Shown here: positions 33,523 to 42,284 of the stretch, one piece after another | Numbering within the stretch: position 1 is the first letter of the stretch | How the letters are laid out: every line of letters starts with the position of its first letter | From: CFX2 sp014338005 | GTDB taxonomy: Bacteria; Chloroflexota; Anaerolineae; Aggregatilineales; Phototrophicaceae | Assembly (NCBI GenBank): GCA_030263555.1 | Contig: SZPE01000011.1 | Span: forward strand, 1 to 64,000 | Reading direction: 5' to 3' | Length of the DNA: 64,000 nt | The notes under the pieces: generated by a model | Seen by the model: the letters and a program-made list of their open reading frames with translations, nothing else | Database searches by the model: none | What the model was told of the DNA's origin: nothing | Translations under genes and position numbers: made by a program

Positions 33523-34809
33523 ATGCCTGACCACACCAATTCCCTGCCCGGCCCGGACACCATCACGCGGGTGACGCTGGAAAACGGCATCACCGTCCTG
33601 GTTTACGAAAACTTCGCCGCCCAATCGGTTGTCCTGGCCGGTTCGCTGACGGCGGGCAGCCAGCACGAAACGGCGGAAAAATCCGGCCTGGCGAGCATGA
33701 CCGCCAGCGCCCTAATGCGCGGGACGTTCACCCGCGACTTCGATACCATTCACGCCAACCTGGAGGACATCGGGGCCGATCTGGACATCGGCGCGGGCGT
33801 CCATACCGCCGGCTTTAACGGCAAGGCGCTGGCCGAAGACCTGCCGGTGCTGGTGAACCTGCTGGCCGACGTGCTGCGCGAGCCGGCTTTTCCCGCCGAT
33901 CAGGTGGAGCGGCTGCGCGGCGAGATCATCACCGGCCTGCGCTACCGCCAGCAGGACACACGCTTCCGCGCCAACCGCGCCTTCCGCGATGCGCTGTACC
34001 CGCCCAACCATCCCTATCATTACAGCGTTCGCGGCACGCTCCAGACCGTGCCGGAAATCACCGTCGCCGATCTGGCCGATTTTCACCGGCGGCATTATGG
34101 GCCGGCGGGCATGATCGTGGTGATCGTCGGCGCGGTGCGCGCGGGCGAAGCGGTGGACATCGTGCGCGCGCGCCTGGGCGACTGGCGGAATTCCGGCCAG
34201 TCCACGCCGCCCCCACTGCCGGAAGTGCCGCCGCTGGAAGAAACACGGCGCGTGAACGTCATCATCCCCGGCAAAACGCAGTCAGACATCGTGCTGGGTG
34301 TGCCGGGGCCGTCGCGCCTGGCCGACGATTACCGCCCGGCGCTGCTCGCCAACAGCGTCCTGGGACAGTTCGGCATGATGGGGCGCATCGGCGAAGAAGT
34401 GCGCGAAAAACGCGGCCTGGCCTATTACGCCTACAGCGCGCTGGAAGGGGGACACGGCCCCGGCCCCTGGAGCGTGATCGCCGGGGTGAACCCGGCCAAC
34501 GTGCAGCTGGCGGTGGACAGCATCGTGGGGGAAATCCGCCGTATCACCAGCGAGCCGGTCAGCGATGAAGACCTGGCCGATAACAAGTCGTATTTCACCG
34601 GCCACCTGCCGCTGCAGCTGGAAAGCAACGAGGGCATCGCGGCCTCGATTCTGAACATCGAAACTTACGATCTGGGGCTGGATTACCTGCTGACGGTGTG
34701 CGACGAAATCAACGCGCTGACCAAAGAAGACCTGCTGGCGGCGGCGCGGCATTACCTGAACCCGGATACGTTTGTGCTGGCGGTGGCCGGGCCCGATTCT
34801 GAGGGCTGA
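33523..34809 (+). CDS. M16 family peptidase-like protein, non-catalytic subunit
   Basis: A 428-residue M16 homologue that lacks HxxEH: the equivalent stretch reads KSGLASMTASALMRG. It retains the C-terminal substrate-binding R/Y-type segment VREKRGLAYYAYSALEGG. This is the standard partner pattern for M16B heterodimers. The start is ATG 33523, 4 bp after the catalytic subunit gene; the long upstream open frame is a shadow of that gene. A truncated nucleotidyltransferase ORF follows after 2 bp. Confidence 0.92.
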   Translation: MPDHTNSLPGPDTITRVTLENGITVLVYENFAAQSVVLAGSLTAGSQHETAEKSGLASMTASALMRGTFTRDFDTIHANLEDIGADLDIGAGVHTAGFNGKALAEDLPVLVNLLADVLREPAFPADQVERLRGEIITGLRYRQQDTRFRANRAFRDALYPPNHPYHYSVRGTLQTVPEITVADLADFHRRHYGPAGMIVVIVGAVRAGEAVDIVRARLGDWRNSGQSTPPPLPEVPPLEETRRVNVIIPGKTQSDIVLGVPGPSRLADDYRPALLANSVLGQFGMMGRIGEEVREKRGLAYYAYSALEGGHGPGPWSVIAGVNPANVQLAVDSIVGEIRRITSEPVSDEDLADNKSYFTGHLPLQLESNEGIAASILNIETYDLGLDYLLTVCDEINALTKEDLLAAARHYLNPDTFVLAVAGPDSEG

Positions 34810-34811
34810 CG

Positions 34812-34976
34812 ATGGCCGCGCCTGAGCGTCTGGTCGCGGAGCGGATCGGAGGGCTGGCGGCGGTGCAGGCGTTTTGCCGCCGCCATCCTATGCGCCGGCT
34901 GGCGCTGTTCGGCTCGGTGCTGCGGGATGAAACGCGGCTGCGCGACATGCTGGACGCCGCCCTGCCGCCGGAGTAG
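34812..34976 (+). pseudogene. Truncated MNT-type nucleotidyltransferase
   Basis: A 54-codon ORF starting 2 bp after the M16 stop codon. It encodes a helical start and then HPMRRLALFGSVLRDETRLRDMLDAA before a TAG. LALFGSVLRD is the conserved GS motif of minimal nucleotidyltransferases (antitoxin/toxin class), which should be followed by a DxD metal motif and about 60 more residues. The sequence breaks off after RDET, so it looks like a deletion remnant. No HEPN partner is present. Confidence 0.6.
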
Positions 34977-35031
34977 GGGCGCATCGAACATACGGTCTTG
35001 ACATTCGCCACAGACCAATGGTGACAAATGA

Positions 35032-35061
35032 TTTACGCCCGGCGTGAAAAATCGTTACAAT
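35032..35061 (+). promoter_or_regulatory. Candidate promoter for the propeller lipoprotein
   Basis: TTTACG (35032-35037), 18 bp, TACAAT (35056-35061), about 40 bp before the start codon. An alternative TTGACA lies a little upstream (34999-35004) with a poor -10. Confidence 0.4.
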
Positions 35062-35103
35062 CGCCCGCCAGTACAAGTGCAGCGATTGGTCGAGGAATTT
35101 TTC

Positions 35104-37032
35104 ATGTCGCGTAAATTTTTTATAGCTGCCGTCGTTTTGCTGCTGGCGGCCTGTTCCAGCACCGGCGGCGACCCCTACGGCGTTGCCCGCGAACGAGGGG
35201 TGATGACGGCCGTCGCCGCCACCCAGGTCTACGAAAAAGAAACCGCGCCCGCGCTGGTCGCGCCGCTCCCGGACGCCGTGTTCGAGCATCCCTACAACAT
35301 CATTCTGAGGTGGGAATGGGAACGCCCCCTGCGGGGCGACGAAGTGTTCGACGTGCGCGTCTGGCGGGAGGGCGAGCCGCACTACGGCATTACCTGGAGT
35401 CCCAGCAGCAGTTTTAACGCCAGCGACTGGCTGCGCTACCAGCAGCCGGGCGACTTTTACTGGTCGGTGGCGGTCATCACCGGCAGCGAAGGCCAGGTAG
35501 ACCGCGAGATCAGCAGTGAAGCGCCGTCCCGCAAGTTCACGGTTTTGAGCAGCCGCCTGCCCACGCCGACCGCCGTCCCGGTGGCGGATACCATCGAACT
35601 GCCGCCCGGTTTTGTCGTCAAACCCTATGCCGAGCCGCCCACCAACCTGTCCGGCGTGATGAACTGGGGGCCGGACGGCGAACTGTACATCATGACACAT
35701 GGCGGCGATATTTACGTGGCGCGCGACCTGAACGGCGACCGCTACGCCGAGGACATGAAGGCGCTGTTTATTGACCACGACGAACTGCTGAGTTATGCCA
35801 TCGGCATCGCGCTTCATGAAGGTGTGATTTATATCTCCGACAGCGGGCGCATCAGCACCTTCACCGACGGTGACGGTGACGGCACACTGGACACGCTGAC
35901 GCCGATTGTTACCGGGCTGCCCTCGCTGCGGCATCCGTTCCATTCCAATAACCAGATCGAATTCGGGCCGGACGGCAAGCTGTACGTGGGCATCGGCGCG
36001 AATACCGATCACGGGCCGCTGGACGGCTCCGACGAAACCAAAATCCTGCGGATGAACCCGGACGGCAGCGAACTGGAAGTGTTCGCCACCGGCTTCCGCA
36101 ACCCCAATGACATCACGTTTTCGCCGGAAGGCGAGCTGTTCACGATTGACAACAACCCGAACGAGTTCGGCCCCGACCTGCGCTACCTGCCGGGCGAGGA
36201 AGTTAACTATGTGCAGTTCGGCAAGGACTACGGCTTCCCGCGCGTATACGGCACGATCAACCTGATAAACGATCCCAGCGAACCGCCGGTCACTGAATTT
36301 TATTCCTCGGTGGGGGTGAGCGGCATCGTTTATTATGCTGCCGACCAGTTCCCGGAATATTACCGGGGCGGCCTATTTGTGACGCAGTTCGGCACGGCAG
36401 CGCCCAGCCCGGTGGCGCGCAGCCTGCAAAATGGGCGGCAGGTGGTGTTCGTGAAGATGGAAAAAACGTCCGATGGCCGCTACGTAGGCGACTGGGAAAC
36501 CTTCGCCGCGTTTGACGAAACGCTGATTGACTTTCGCCCGGTGGATGTGACCGTCGGGCCGGACGGCGCGCTGTACGTGCTGGAGTGGTTCTCCAGCACG
36601 GTATACCGCATCGAATACGTGGGCGAAAGCGCGCAGCTGGCGGTGCTGCCCACGCCTACGCCCACACTGCCGCCGACGCCCGCGCCGCCCGACCTGCTGG
36701 CCGAAGGCGAGGCGCTGTTCCTGTGGGGCGCGCAGGATGCCCCCGCCTGCGTCACCTGCCACCTGCTGGACGGGACCGCCAGCGCCATCGCGCCGTCGCT
36801 GCTGGGGATTCGCTACTGGGCGGAAGAACGTTCCACCCAGTTCGGCATCGAGGAATATATCTACAAGTCCATCGTGGAGCCGAACCTGTTTGTCGTGCCG
36901 GGGTATAACGCCAGTTACATGTACCTGGATTACGGCAAACGCTACACCATTGACCAGATCGAGGCGCTGGTGGCTTACGTGCTGTCGCTCGACCCCGCGC
37001 CGCCCACGCCGACCCCAACCGGGATGGGTTAA
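35104..37032 (+). CDS. Lipoprotein with sugar-dehydrogenase-like beta-propeller and C-terminal cytochrome c
   Basis: A 642-residue protein. The signal peptide ends in a lipobox (LLLAACSS), so it is probably anchored to the membrane and faces outward. An Ig-like region (about 50-150) precedes a six-bladed soluble glucose/sorbosone dehydrogenase-like propeller (about 160-530) with GPDGELYIMTHGGDIY, NQIEFGPDGKLYVGIGAN, ATGFRNPNDITFSPEGELF and GPDGALYVLEW. After a Pro/Thr linker, a single heme-c motif CVTCH (about residue 546) defines a cytochrome c domain. It is probably a periplasmic-type aldose or alcohol dehydrogenase passing electrons to its own heme. The start is ATG 35104, because the open frame from 35044 would add residues before the lipobox. 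Confidence 0.88.
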   Translation: MSRKFFIAAVVLLLAACSSTGGDPYGVARERGVMTAVAATQVYEKETAPALVAPLPDAVFEHPYNIILRWEWERPLRGDEVFDVRVWREGEPHYGITWSPSSSFNASDWLRYQQPGDFYWSVAVITGSEGQVDREISSEAPSRKFTVLSSRLPTPTAVPVADTIELPPGFVVKPYAEPPTNLSGVMNWGPDGELYIMTHGGDIYVARDLNGDRYAEDMKALFIDHDELLSYAIGIALHEGVIYISDSGRISTFTDGDGDGTLDTLTPIVTGLPSLRHPFHSNNQIEFGPDGKLYVGIGANTDHGPLDGSDETKILRMNPDGSELEVFATGFRNPNDITFSPEGELFTIDNNPNEFGPDLRYLPGEEVNYVQFGKDYGFPRVYGTINLINDPSEPPVTEFYSSVGVSGIVYYAADQFPEYYRGGLFVTQFGTAAPSPVARSLQNGRQVVFVKMEKTSDGRYVGDWETFAAFDETLIDFRPVDVTVGPDGALYVLEWFSSTVYRIEYVGESAQLAVLPTPTPTLPPTPAPPDLLAEGEALFLWGAQDAPACVTCHLLDGTASAIAPSLLGIRYWAEERSTQFGIEEYIYKSIVEPNLFVVPGYNASYMYLDYGKRYTIDQIEALVAYVLSLDPAPPTPTPTGMG

Positions 37033-37060
37033 CCATCTGTTTTTTCCGCAAATCTGCATG

Positions 37061-37095
37061 AGGACACGGCCTGGCCGTGTCCTTTCATTAATTTT
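37061..37095 (+). terminator. Intrinsic terminator after the propeller lipoprotein
   Basis: AGGACACGG (37061-37069) pairs with CCGTGTCCT (37075-37083), and TTCATTAATTTT follows. It lies 28 bp after the stop codon. Confidence 0.75.
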
Positions 37096-37113
37096 GGTTT
37101 CTGATTTGGTAGT

Positions 37114-37167
37114 TTCCTTTGGTTTCGAAATGCGGTAAACTAGTTTTGATTTCGTTCGCTTTCGAAA
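37114..37167 (+). promoter_or_regulatory. Candidate promoter and paired TTTCGAAA operators of the catabolic operon
   Basis: A weak TTCCTT (37114-37119), 16 bp, TAAACT (37136-37141) pair is overlapped by the palindrome TTTCGAAA at 37123-37130, in the spacer. A second copy, within the 12-bp perfect palindrome GCTTTCGAAAGC, has its core at 37160-37167, just past the likely start. The centres are 37 bp apart. A central CG is typical of LacI-family operators, but this motif differs from the sites near the LacI gene. Confidence 0.45.
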
Positions 37168-37205
37168 GCTTCAGGCTTGACCTCACAGGCTAAGGTGAAA
37201 ACCCG

Positions 37206-38555
37206 ATGGCAACTGTCGTAACGATGCCCCGCTTGGGCAATACTGTCGAGAGCAGCATTATCGTGCGCTGGATCAAACAGAAGGGGGAAACGGTCGCCGA
37301 AGGCGAGGCGCTGTGCGAGGTGGAAACCGACAAAGCCACCCTGGAAGTGCCGAGTCCGGTTTCCGGCACGCTGCTGGAGATGTTTTTCGCCGAAGGTGAC
37401 GACGTGCCGGTGATGACCACCATTGCGGCCATCGGCGCGCCGGGCGAAAACGTCGAATCGCTGCGTCCCGGCGGGGCCGTTTCCGCTGTGCCGGCAGCAG
37501 CCCCGGCAGAACCGCCCGCCGGTCGCCAGCCGGCGGCAGAGCAGTCCTCCGCGCCGGCCGCCGGCGCAGAAGTTCCGGTCGTTGGCGTGTCGCCGCGCGC
37601 GCGCAGCCTGGCAAAACAGAAGGGTTTTGACCCGGTTGGGCTGGCCGGCAGCGGCCCCGGCGGTCGAGTCATCGAGCGCGACGTGCTGGCCGCCCTGGCC
37701 GCGCGCCCGCGTATGACGCCGCTGGCGCAGGCGATGGTTTCCAAAGGTGAGTTTGTCGCCCCGCCGAAAGGCTCCGGCGCGGGCGGGCGCATCACTTCCA
37801 AAGACCTGTCGCCCGCCGCTGCGCCTCTACCGGCGGCCATGCCGCAGCCCGGCGCGGAAGATGAAGTCGAAGTCGTGCCGGTGCGCGGCGTTCGTAAGGT
37901 CATCGCCGAACGGATGCTGGCCTCCATGCAAACGACAGCGCAGCTTACGCTCAACACCTCCGCCGACGCGCGGGCGCTGCTGGCCTACCGCAAACGCCTG
38001 AAAAACAGCCCCGAAGCCCTGGGTTTGCAAAAAGTGACCATCAACGACCTGGTGCATTTTGCCGTGTCGCGCACGCTGCCGCTGTTCCGCGACCTGAACG
38101 CGCTGTTCGAGGGCGATCAGATCAGCCTGTACCGCGCCGTCAACCTGGGCTTTGCGGTGGATACGCCGCGCGGCCTGATCGTGCCGGTCATCCGCCGCGC
38201 CGACCGGCTGAGCTTGCGGCAGCTGGCGGCGGAAGCGTCCCGGCTGGCCGCTGCCTGCCAGGACGGCAAAGCCTCGCCCGACGACCTGAGCGGCGGCACG
38301 TTCACCGTCACCAACCTGGGCAGCCTGGGCATCGAGAGTTTTACGCCGGTGTTGAACCCGCCGCAGGTGGCGATTCTGGGCGTGAGCAGCATCAACCTGA
38401 AGCCGGTCGAGGTGGATGGGCAGGTGGAGTTCGTCCCGCACCTGGGGCTGTCATTGACGATCAACCATCAGGTGGTGGACGGCGCGCCCGCCGCCCACTT
38501 CTTGCAGGCGCTGGGCCAGAATTTAGCTCAACTGGACGTTTTACTGGCGCTGTAG
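37206..38555 (+). CDS. Dihydrolipoamide acyltransferase (E2) with two subunit-binding-like segments
   Basis: A 449-residue protein. The lipoyl domain (1-78) has lipoyl-Lys43 in EVETDKATLEVP. A peripheral subunit-binding domain (about 127-164, SPRARSLAKQKG..P...AGSGPGGRVIERDV) follows. A second, more divergent copy lies at about 167-201 (MTPLAQAMVSK...GSGAGGRITSKDL). The catalytic domain (about 220-449) has the HxxxDG active site at H421-D425 (NHQVVDGAPA). It accepts an acyl group from E1 and transfers it to CoA. It is the first gene of the plus-strand operon, followed by E1. No E3 gene is in the window. Confidence 0.92.
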   Translation: MATVVTMPRLGNTVESSIIVRWIKQKGETVAEGEALCEVETDKATLEVPSPVSGTLLEMFFAEGDDVPVMTTIAAIGAPGENVESLRPGGAVSAVPAAAPAEPPAGRQPAAEQSSAPAAGAEVPVVGVSPRARSLAKQKGFDPVGLAGSGPGGRVIERDVLAALAARPRMTPLAQAMVSKGEFVAPPKGSGAGGRITSKDLSPAAAPLPAAMPQPGAEDEVEVVPVRGVRKVIAERMLASMQTTAQLTLNTSADARALLAYRKRLKNSPEALGLQKVTINDLVHFAVSRTLPLFRDLNALFEGDQISLYRAVNLGFAVDTPRGLIVPVIRRADRLSLRQLAAEASRLAAACQDGKASPDDLSGGTFTVTNLGSLGIESFTPVLNPPQVAILGVSSINLKPVEVDGQVEFVPHLGLSLTINHQVVDGAPAAHFLQALGQNLAQLDVLLAL

Positions 38556-38594
38556 CCGCCAGCCGCAGACGATGTTTTAATGAGGGAAAAACCC

Positions 38595-41054
38595 ATGACC
38601 AAATCCATCCTGATTGACCCGTCCGATGTTCGCAAACGAACCGTCCTCAAAAGCGTCGAAATTCCTATCAACGATTATGTCCCAGACCCGGCGCTGGAAG
38701 CGGCCAGATACAGGCGAGAAAACCTGCTGCGGATTTTCCGGGATATGGCCTACATCCGCGAATTTGAAACCATGCTCGACCGGATTAAAAAAGAGGGCGT
38801 TTACGAGGGCATCGAATACAACCACAAAGGCCCGGCGCATCTGTCCATCGGCCAGGAAGCCGCCGCCGTCGGCATGGCCTATAACCTGACGCCGGAGGAC
38901 TTCATTTTCGGCTCGCACCGCAGTCACGGTGAAATTCTGGCGAAAAGCCTGTCCGCCATCCACCAGATGTTCGACGACGAACTGACCGAAATCATGGCGA
39001 ACTACATGGACGGCAAACCGCTGCGGGTGGTGGAAACTTTCTCCAAACACACCAACATGAAGGAACTGGCGGTTGATTATGCCCTGTACGGCACGCTGGC
39101 CGAAATTTTTGGCCGCGACGCTGGTTTTAACCGGGGCATGGGCGGCTCGATGCACGCTTTCTTCCCGCCCTTCGGCGTGATGCCCAACAACGCCATCGTC
39201 GGCGGCGCGGCGGATATTGCCGTCGGCGGGGCGCTGTACAAGCGCGTGAACCGCAAGCCGGGCATCGTCGTCGCTAACATCGGCGACGCTTCGATGGGCT
39301 GCGGCCCGGTGTGGGAAGCCATGATGTTCGCCGCGATGGATCAGTACCGGACGCTGTGGGACAAAGAAATCGGCGGCGCGCCGCCCATCATCTTCAACTT
39401 CATGAACAACTTCTACGGTATGGGCGGCCAGACGATGGGCGAAACGATGGGCTTCGGCATCCTGGCGCGCGTTGGCCTGGGCGTGAACCCGGAGGCCATG
39501 CACGCCGAACGTGTGGACGGTTACAACCCGCTGGCCGTCGCCGACGCCATCGCACGCAAGAAAAAGGTGCTGGAAGCCGGGGACGGGCCGGTGCTGCTGG
39601 ACACGGTGACGTACCGCTTCGCCGGGCATTCGCCGTCCGATGCGTCATCGTACCGCGATAAAACCGAAGTAGACCTGTGGCGCGTTCAGGACTCCCTGGT
39701 AAGCTACCGGGAATATCTGAAAGAAAACGGCCACGCCGATGATGCCCAACTTGACGCCATCCAGGCGGAAATCAAAGAACGCATTATCAAAGTGACGCAG
39801 GCGGCGGTATCGCTGGAACTGTCGCCGCGCGTGGATACCAGCGTGGACACCATCGGCGGCATGATGTTCTCCAACCAGTTCAAAGATCGCATGGCCGACG
39901 GCACGCCGGAAGTGTTAATCCCCAAAGACGAAAGCCGCCTGAAAACGACGCTGGCGAAACACCGCTTCGGCCTTAAGGACGGCAAACCGCTGCCGCGCCT
40001 GCAATGCCTGACCTACGCCGAGGCGCTGTTCGAGGCCATGATTCACCGCTTTTACGAAGACCCCACCATGATTGCCTATGGTGAGGAAAACCGCGATTGG
40101 GGCGGCGCGTTCGGCGTGTATCGCGGCCTGACCGAATGCCTGCCGTACCACCGCCTGTTCAACTCGCCCATCTCGGAAGGCGCGATTGTCGGCACGGCGG
40201 TCGGTTACGCGCTGTGCGGCGGGCGCGTGGTGGCGGAACTGATGTACTGCGATTTTATGGGGCGCGCCGGCGACGAAATTTTCAACCAGATGTCGAAGTG
40301 GCAGGCCATGTCCGCCGGGGTGCTGCAAATGCCGCTGGTGCTGCGGGTGTCGGTGGGCGCGAAATATGGCGCGCAGCACTCGCAGGACTGGACTTCCATT
40401 GTGGCGCACATCCCCGGCCTTAAAGTGATGTTCCCGGCCACGCCCTACGACGCGAAGGGTATGCTGAACCTGGCGCTGCGTGGGACCGACCCGGTGGTAT
40501 TTTTCGAGAGCCAGCGGCTTTATCCTGAGCCGGAAATCCTGGTCGAAGGCGGCGTGCCGACCGAATATTACGAGGTGGAGATGGGCGAGCCGGCGCTGCG
40601 CCGCGAAGGTTCGGACATCACCATCGTGACCATCGGCGCGACGCTGTACCGCGCGCTGGAGGCCGCCGACGAACTGCAAGCCAGATACGGCCTCTCCTGC
40701 GAGGTGATTGACGCGCGTTTCATCAACCCGCTTAACTACGACAAAATCCTGGCTTCGGTGCGTAAAACCGGCAAGGTCGTGCTGGCGTCGGACGCCAGCG
40801 AACGCGGCTCGTTCCTGCATACTATTGCCTCGAACATCAGCCAGCTGGCGTTCGATTTTCTGGACGGCCCGGTGGCGGTGGTCGGCGCGCGCAACTGGAT
40901 TACCCCGGCTGCCGAACTGGAGGACGCCTTCTTCCCGCAGAAGGAATGGATTATTGACACCATTCACGAGCGCGTTTTGCCGCTGCCGGGGCATCAGGTG
41001 ACGACCGTCCAGACCAACGACGAAATCCTGCGGCGCTACCGGCTGGGGGTCTGA
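38595..41054 (+). CDS. Fused E1 alpha-beta thiamine-diphosphate dehydrogenase
   Basis: A single 819-residue chain containing both halves of a branched/acetoin/pyruvate-type E1. The alpha half has GPAHLSIGQEAAAVG, a TPP/metal motif GDASMGCGPVWEA...NFMNNFYGMGG and AGHSPSDASSYR (phosphorylation-loop region). The beta half begins about residue 465 (LTYAEALFEAMIHRFYEDP) with GEENRDWGGAFGVYRGL, FNSPISEGAIVGTAVGYALCGGRVVAELMYCDFMGRAGDEIFNQ and CEVIDARFINPLNYD. A long extra segment (MDGKPLRVVETFSKHTNMKEL) lies in the alpha half. It decarboxylates or cleaves a 2-oxo substrate and acylates E2. The start is ATG 38595 with GAGGG spaced 8. It is tightly linked to five catabolic genes, so the substrate may not be a classic oxo-acid. 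Confidence 0.9.
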   Translation: MTKSILIDPSDVRKRTVLKSVEIPINDYVPDPALEAARYRRENLLRIFRDMAYIREFETMLDRIKKEGVYEGIEYNHKGPAHLSIGQEAAAVGMAYNLTPEDFIFGSHRSHGEILAKSLSAIHQMFDDELTEIMANYMDGKPLRVVETFSKHTNMKELAVDYALYGTLAEIFGRDAGFNRGMGGSMHAFFPPFGVMPNNAIVGGAADIAVGGALYKRVNRKPGIVVANIGDASMGCGPVWEAMMFAAMDQYRTLWDKEIGGAPPIIFNFMNNFYGMGGQTMGETMGFGILARVGLGVNPEAMHAERVDGYNPLAVADAIARKKKVLEAGDGPVLLDTVTYRFAGHSPSDASSYRDKTEVDLWRVQDSLVSYREYLKENGHADDAQLDAIQAEIKERIIKVTQAAVSLELSPRVDTSVDTIGGMMFSNQFKDRMADGTPEVLIPKDESRLKTTLAKHRFGLKDGKPLPRLQCLTYAEALFEAMIHRFYEDPTMIAYGEENRDWGGAFGVYRGLTECLPYHRLFNSPISEGAIVGTAVGYALCGGRVVAELMYCDFMGRAGDEIFNQMSKWQAMSAGVLQMPLVLRVSVGAKYGAQHSQDWTSIVAHIPGLKVMFPATPYDAKGMLNLALRGTDPVVFFESQRLYPEPEILVEGGVPTEYYEVEMGEPALRREGSDITIVTIGATLYRALEAADELQARYGLSCEVIDARFINPLNYDKILASVRKTGKVVLASDASERGSFLHTIASNISQLAFDFLDGPVAVVGARNWITPAAELEDAFFPQKEWIIDTIHERVLPLPGHQVTTVQTNDEILRRYRLGV

Positions 41055-41058
41055 GATC

Positions 41059-42207
41059 ATGCCCGACGAAGCCGCCCGCTGCCCGCGCATCTTTCTGGCC
41101 CTGGACAACTGTTTCGCGTCCAAACGCTGGACAACGCCGGACGAGTGGATGGCTATCGCGGCGGAAATGGGGGTCTACGCTATCGAAGCCAGCGCCGATA
41201 ACGAGTGCGACCCCTTGTACAGCCCGCCGGAGGCGCTGCGCGACTGGGTTGAGGAGGCGAGGGCGGCTTCGGCGCGCACCGGCGTGCGGGTGGTGAACTT
41301 TTATTCCGGGCATGGCACGTATACCACCCTGGGGCTGGGGCATCCCGACGCCAGGGTGCGCGACCACATCCAGCATAACTGGCTGGAGCCGATGATTCGC
41401 AGCGCCGCCGCGCTGGAGGCCGGGCTGGGCTTTTTCTGCCATGCCTTCCCGCAGGCGGCGCTGTACGACCCGGCGCGTTATGCCCAGGCCGAAAACGACC
41501 TGTTCGACCGGCTGGCGGCGCTGGCGGCGCTGGCGGCATCGCTCGGCCTGCGCGGGCTGTCGGTGGAGCAGATGTACAGCCCGCACCAGCCGCCCTGGAC
41601 GATCAACGGGGCGCGGCGGTTTTTGGCAGAAGTCACCCGCCGCGCCGGCGCGCCCCTGTATATCACGCTGGATACGGGCCACCACACCGGCCAGCGCCTT
41701 TACCGGCGTCCCGATGCGAGGCAGATCGCGGTTTATGCCGAGGCGGCGCGCCGGGGCGAGACCGCGCCGGATACCTGGATGGGCGGCGCGCCGGGCGGCA
41801 GCGCCGACGAGGTGGCGGCTTACATCGCCGCGCGGCCTTATCTGTTTGCGGAGGAGAGCGACGGCGACCTGTACGGCTGGCTGCGGGCGCTGGGGCGCTG
41901 TTCGCCCATCATTCATTTGCAGCAGACCGATGGCAGCGCATCCAAACACCAGCCGTTTACCCCGGCCTTTAACGCCGGCGGGCAGGTTAGGCCGGAGTGG
42001 GTGCTGGCGGCGCTCAAGGAATCGTTCGAGGCTGCGGATGACTCGCCGGATGGCCTGCCGCCCTGCCGCGAAATTTACCTGACGCTGGAACTGTTCAGCA
42101 GCACTGCCGAACGCCCGGCGCAAATCCTGTCGAACATCCGGCAGTCGGTGATCTACTGGCGGCAGTTCATCCCGGAAGACGGCCTGCCGCTTGACCAACT
42201 GGCGTGA
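41059..42207 (+). CDS. TIM-barrel sugar isomerase/epimerase (xylose isomerase-like AP_endonuc_2 family)
   Basis: A 382-residue protein. Barrel and metal-site segments are visible: IFLALDNCFASKRWTTPDEW, VYAIEASADNECDP, VRVVNFYSGHGTY, GLRGLSVEQMYSPHQPPWT (Glu ligand), PLYITLDTGHHTGQ (Asp/His ligands), IIHLQQTDGSASKHQPF and IYLTLELFSS (Glu). This is the metal-dependent sugar phosphate isomerase/epimerase superfamily; tetrulose-phosphate, inosose and similar substrates are known. The gene starts 4 bp after E1, so it is translated as part of the same operon. Confidence 0.85.
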   Translation: MPDEAARCPRIFLALDNCFASKRWTTPDEWMAIAAEMGVYAIEASADNECDPLYSPPEALRDWVEEARAASARTGVRVVNFYSGHGTYTTLGLGHPDARVRDHIQHNWLEPMIRSAAALEAGLGFFCHAFPQAALYDPARYAQAENDLFDRLAALAALAASLGLRGLSVEQMYSPHQPPWTINGARRFLAEVTRRAGAPLYITLDTGHHTGQRLYRRPDARQIAVYAEAARRGETAPDTWMGGAPGGSADEVAAYIAARPYLFAEESDGDLYGWLRALGRCSPIIHLQQTDGSASKHQPFTPAFNAGGQVRPEWVLAALKESFEAADDSPDGLPPCREIYLTLELFSSTAERPAQILSNIRQSVIYWRQFIPEDGLPLDQLA

Positions 42208-42284
42208 GAAGCATAAATCGGGGCGGGGAAAATCTCGCCTCTGTGTTGTTTAAACTGAAATTATCACAAGGAAAAGCGCCTATT

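Noticed and set aside
32316..33593. 425-codon minus-strand open frame
   Set aside because: Opposite the M16 catalytic gene, which carries intact HxxEH and family motifs; the antisense frame has none.
37061..37083. Hairpin as an attenuator of the E2 operon
   Set aside because: It lies 28 bp after the lipoprotein stop codon and upstream of the E2 promoter, so it is a plain terminator of the preceding gene.
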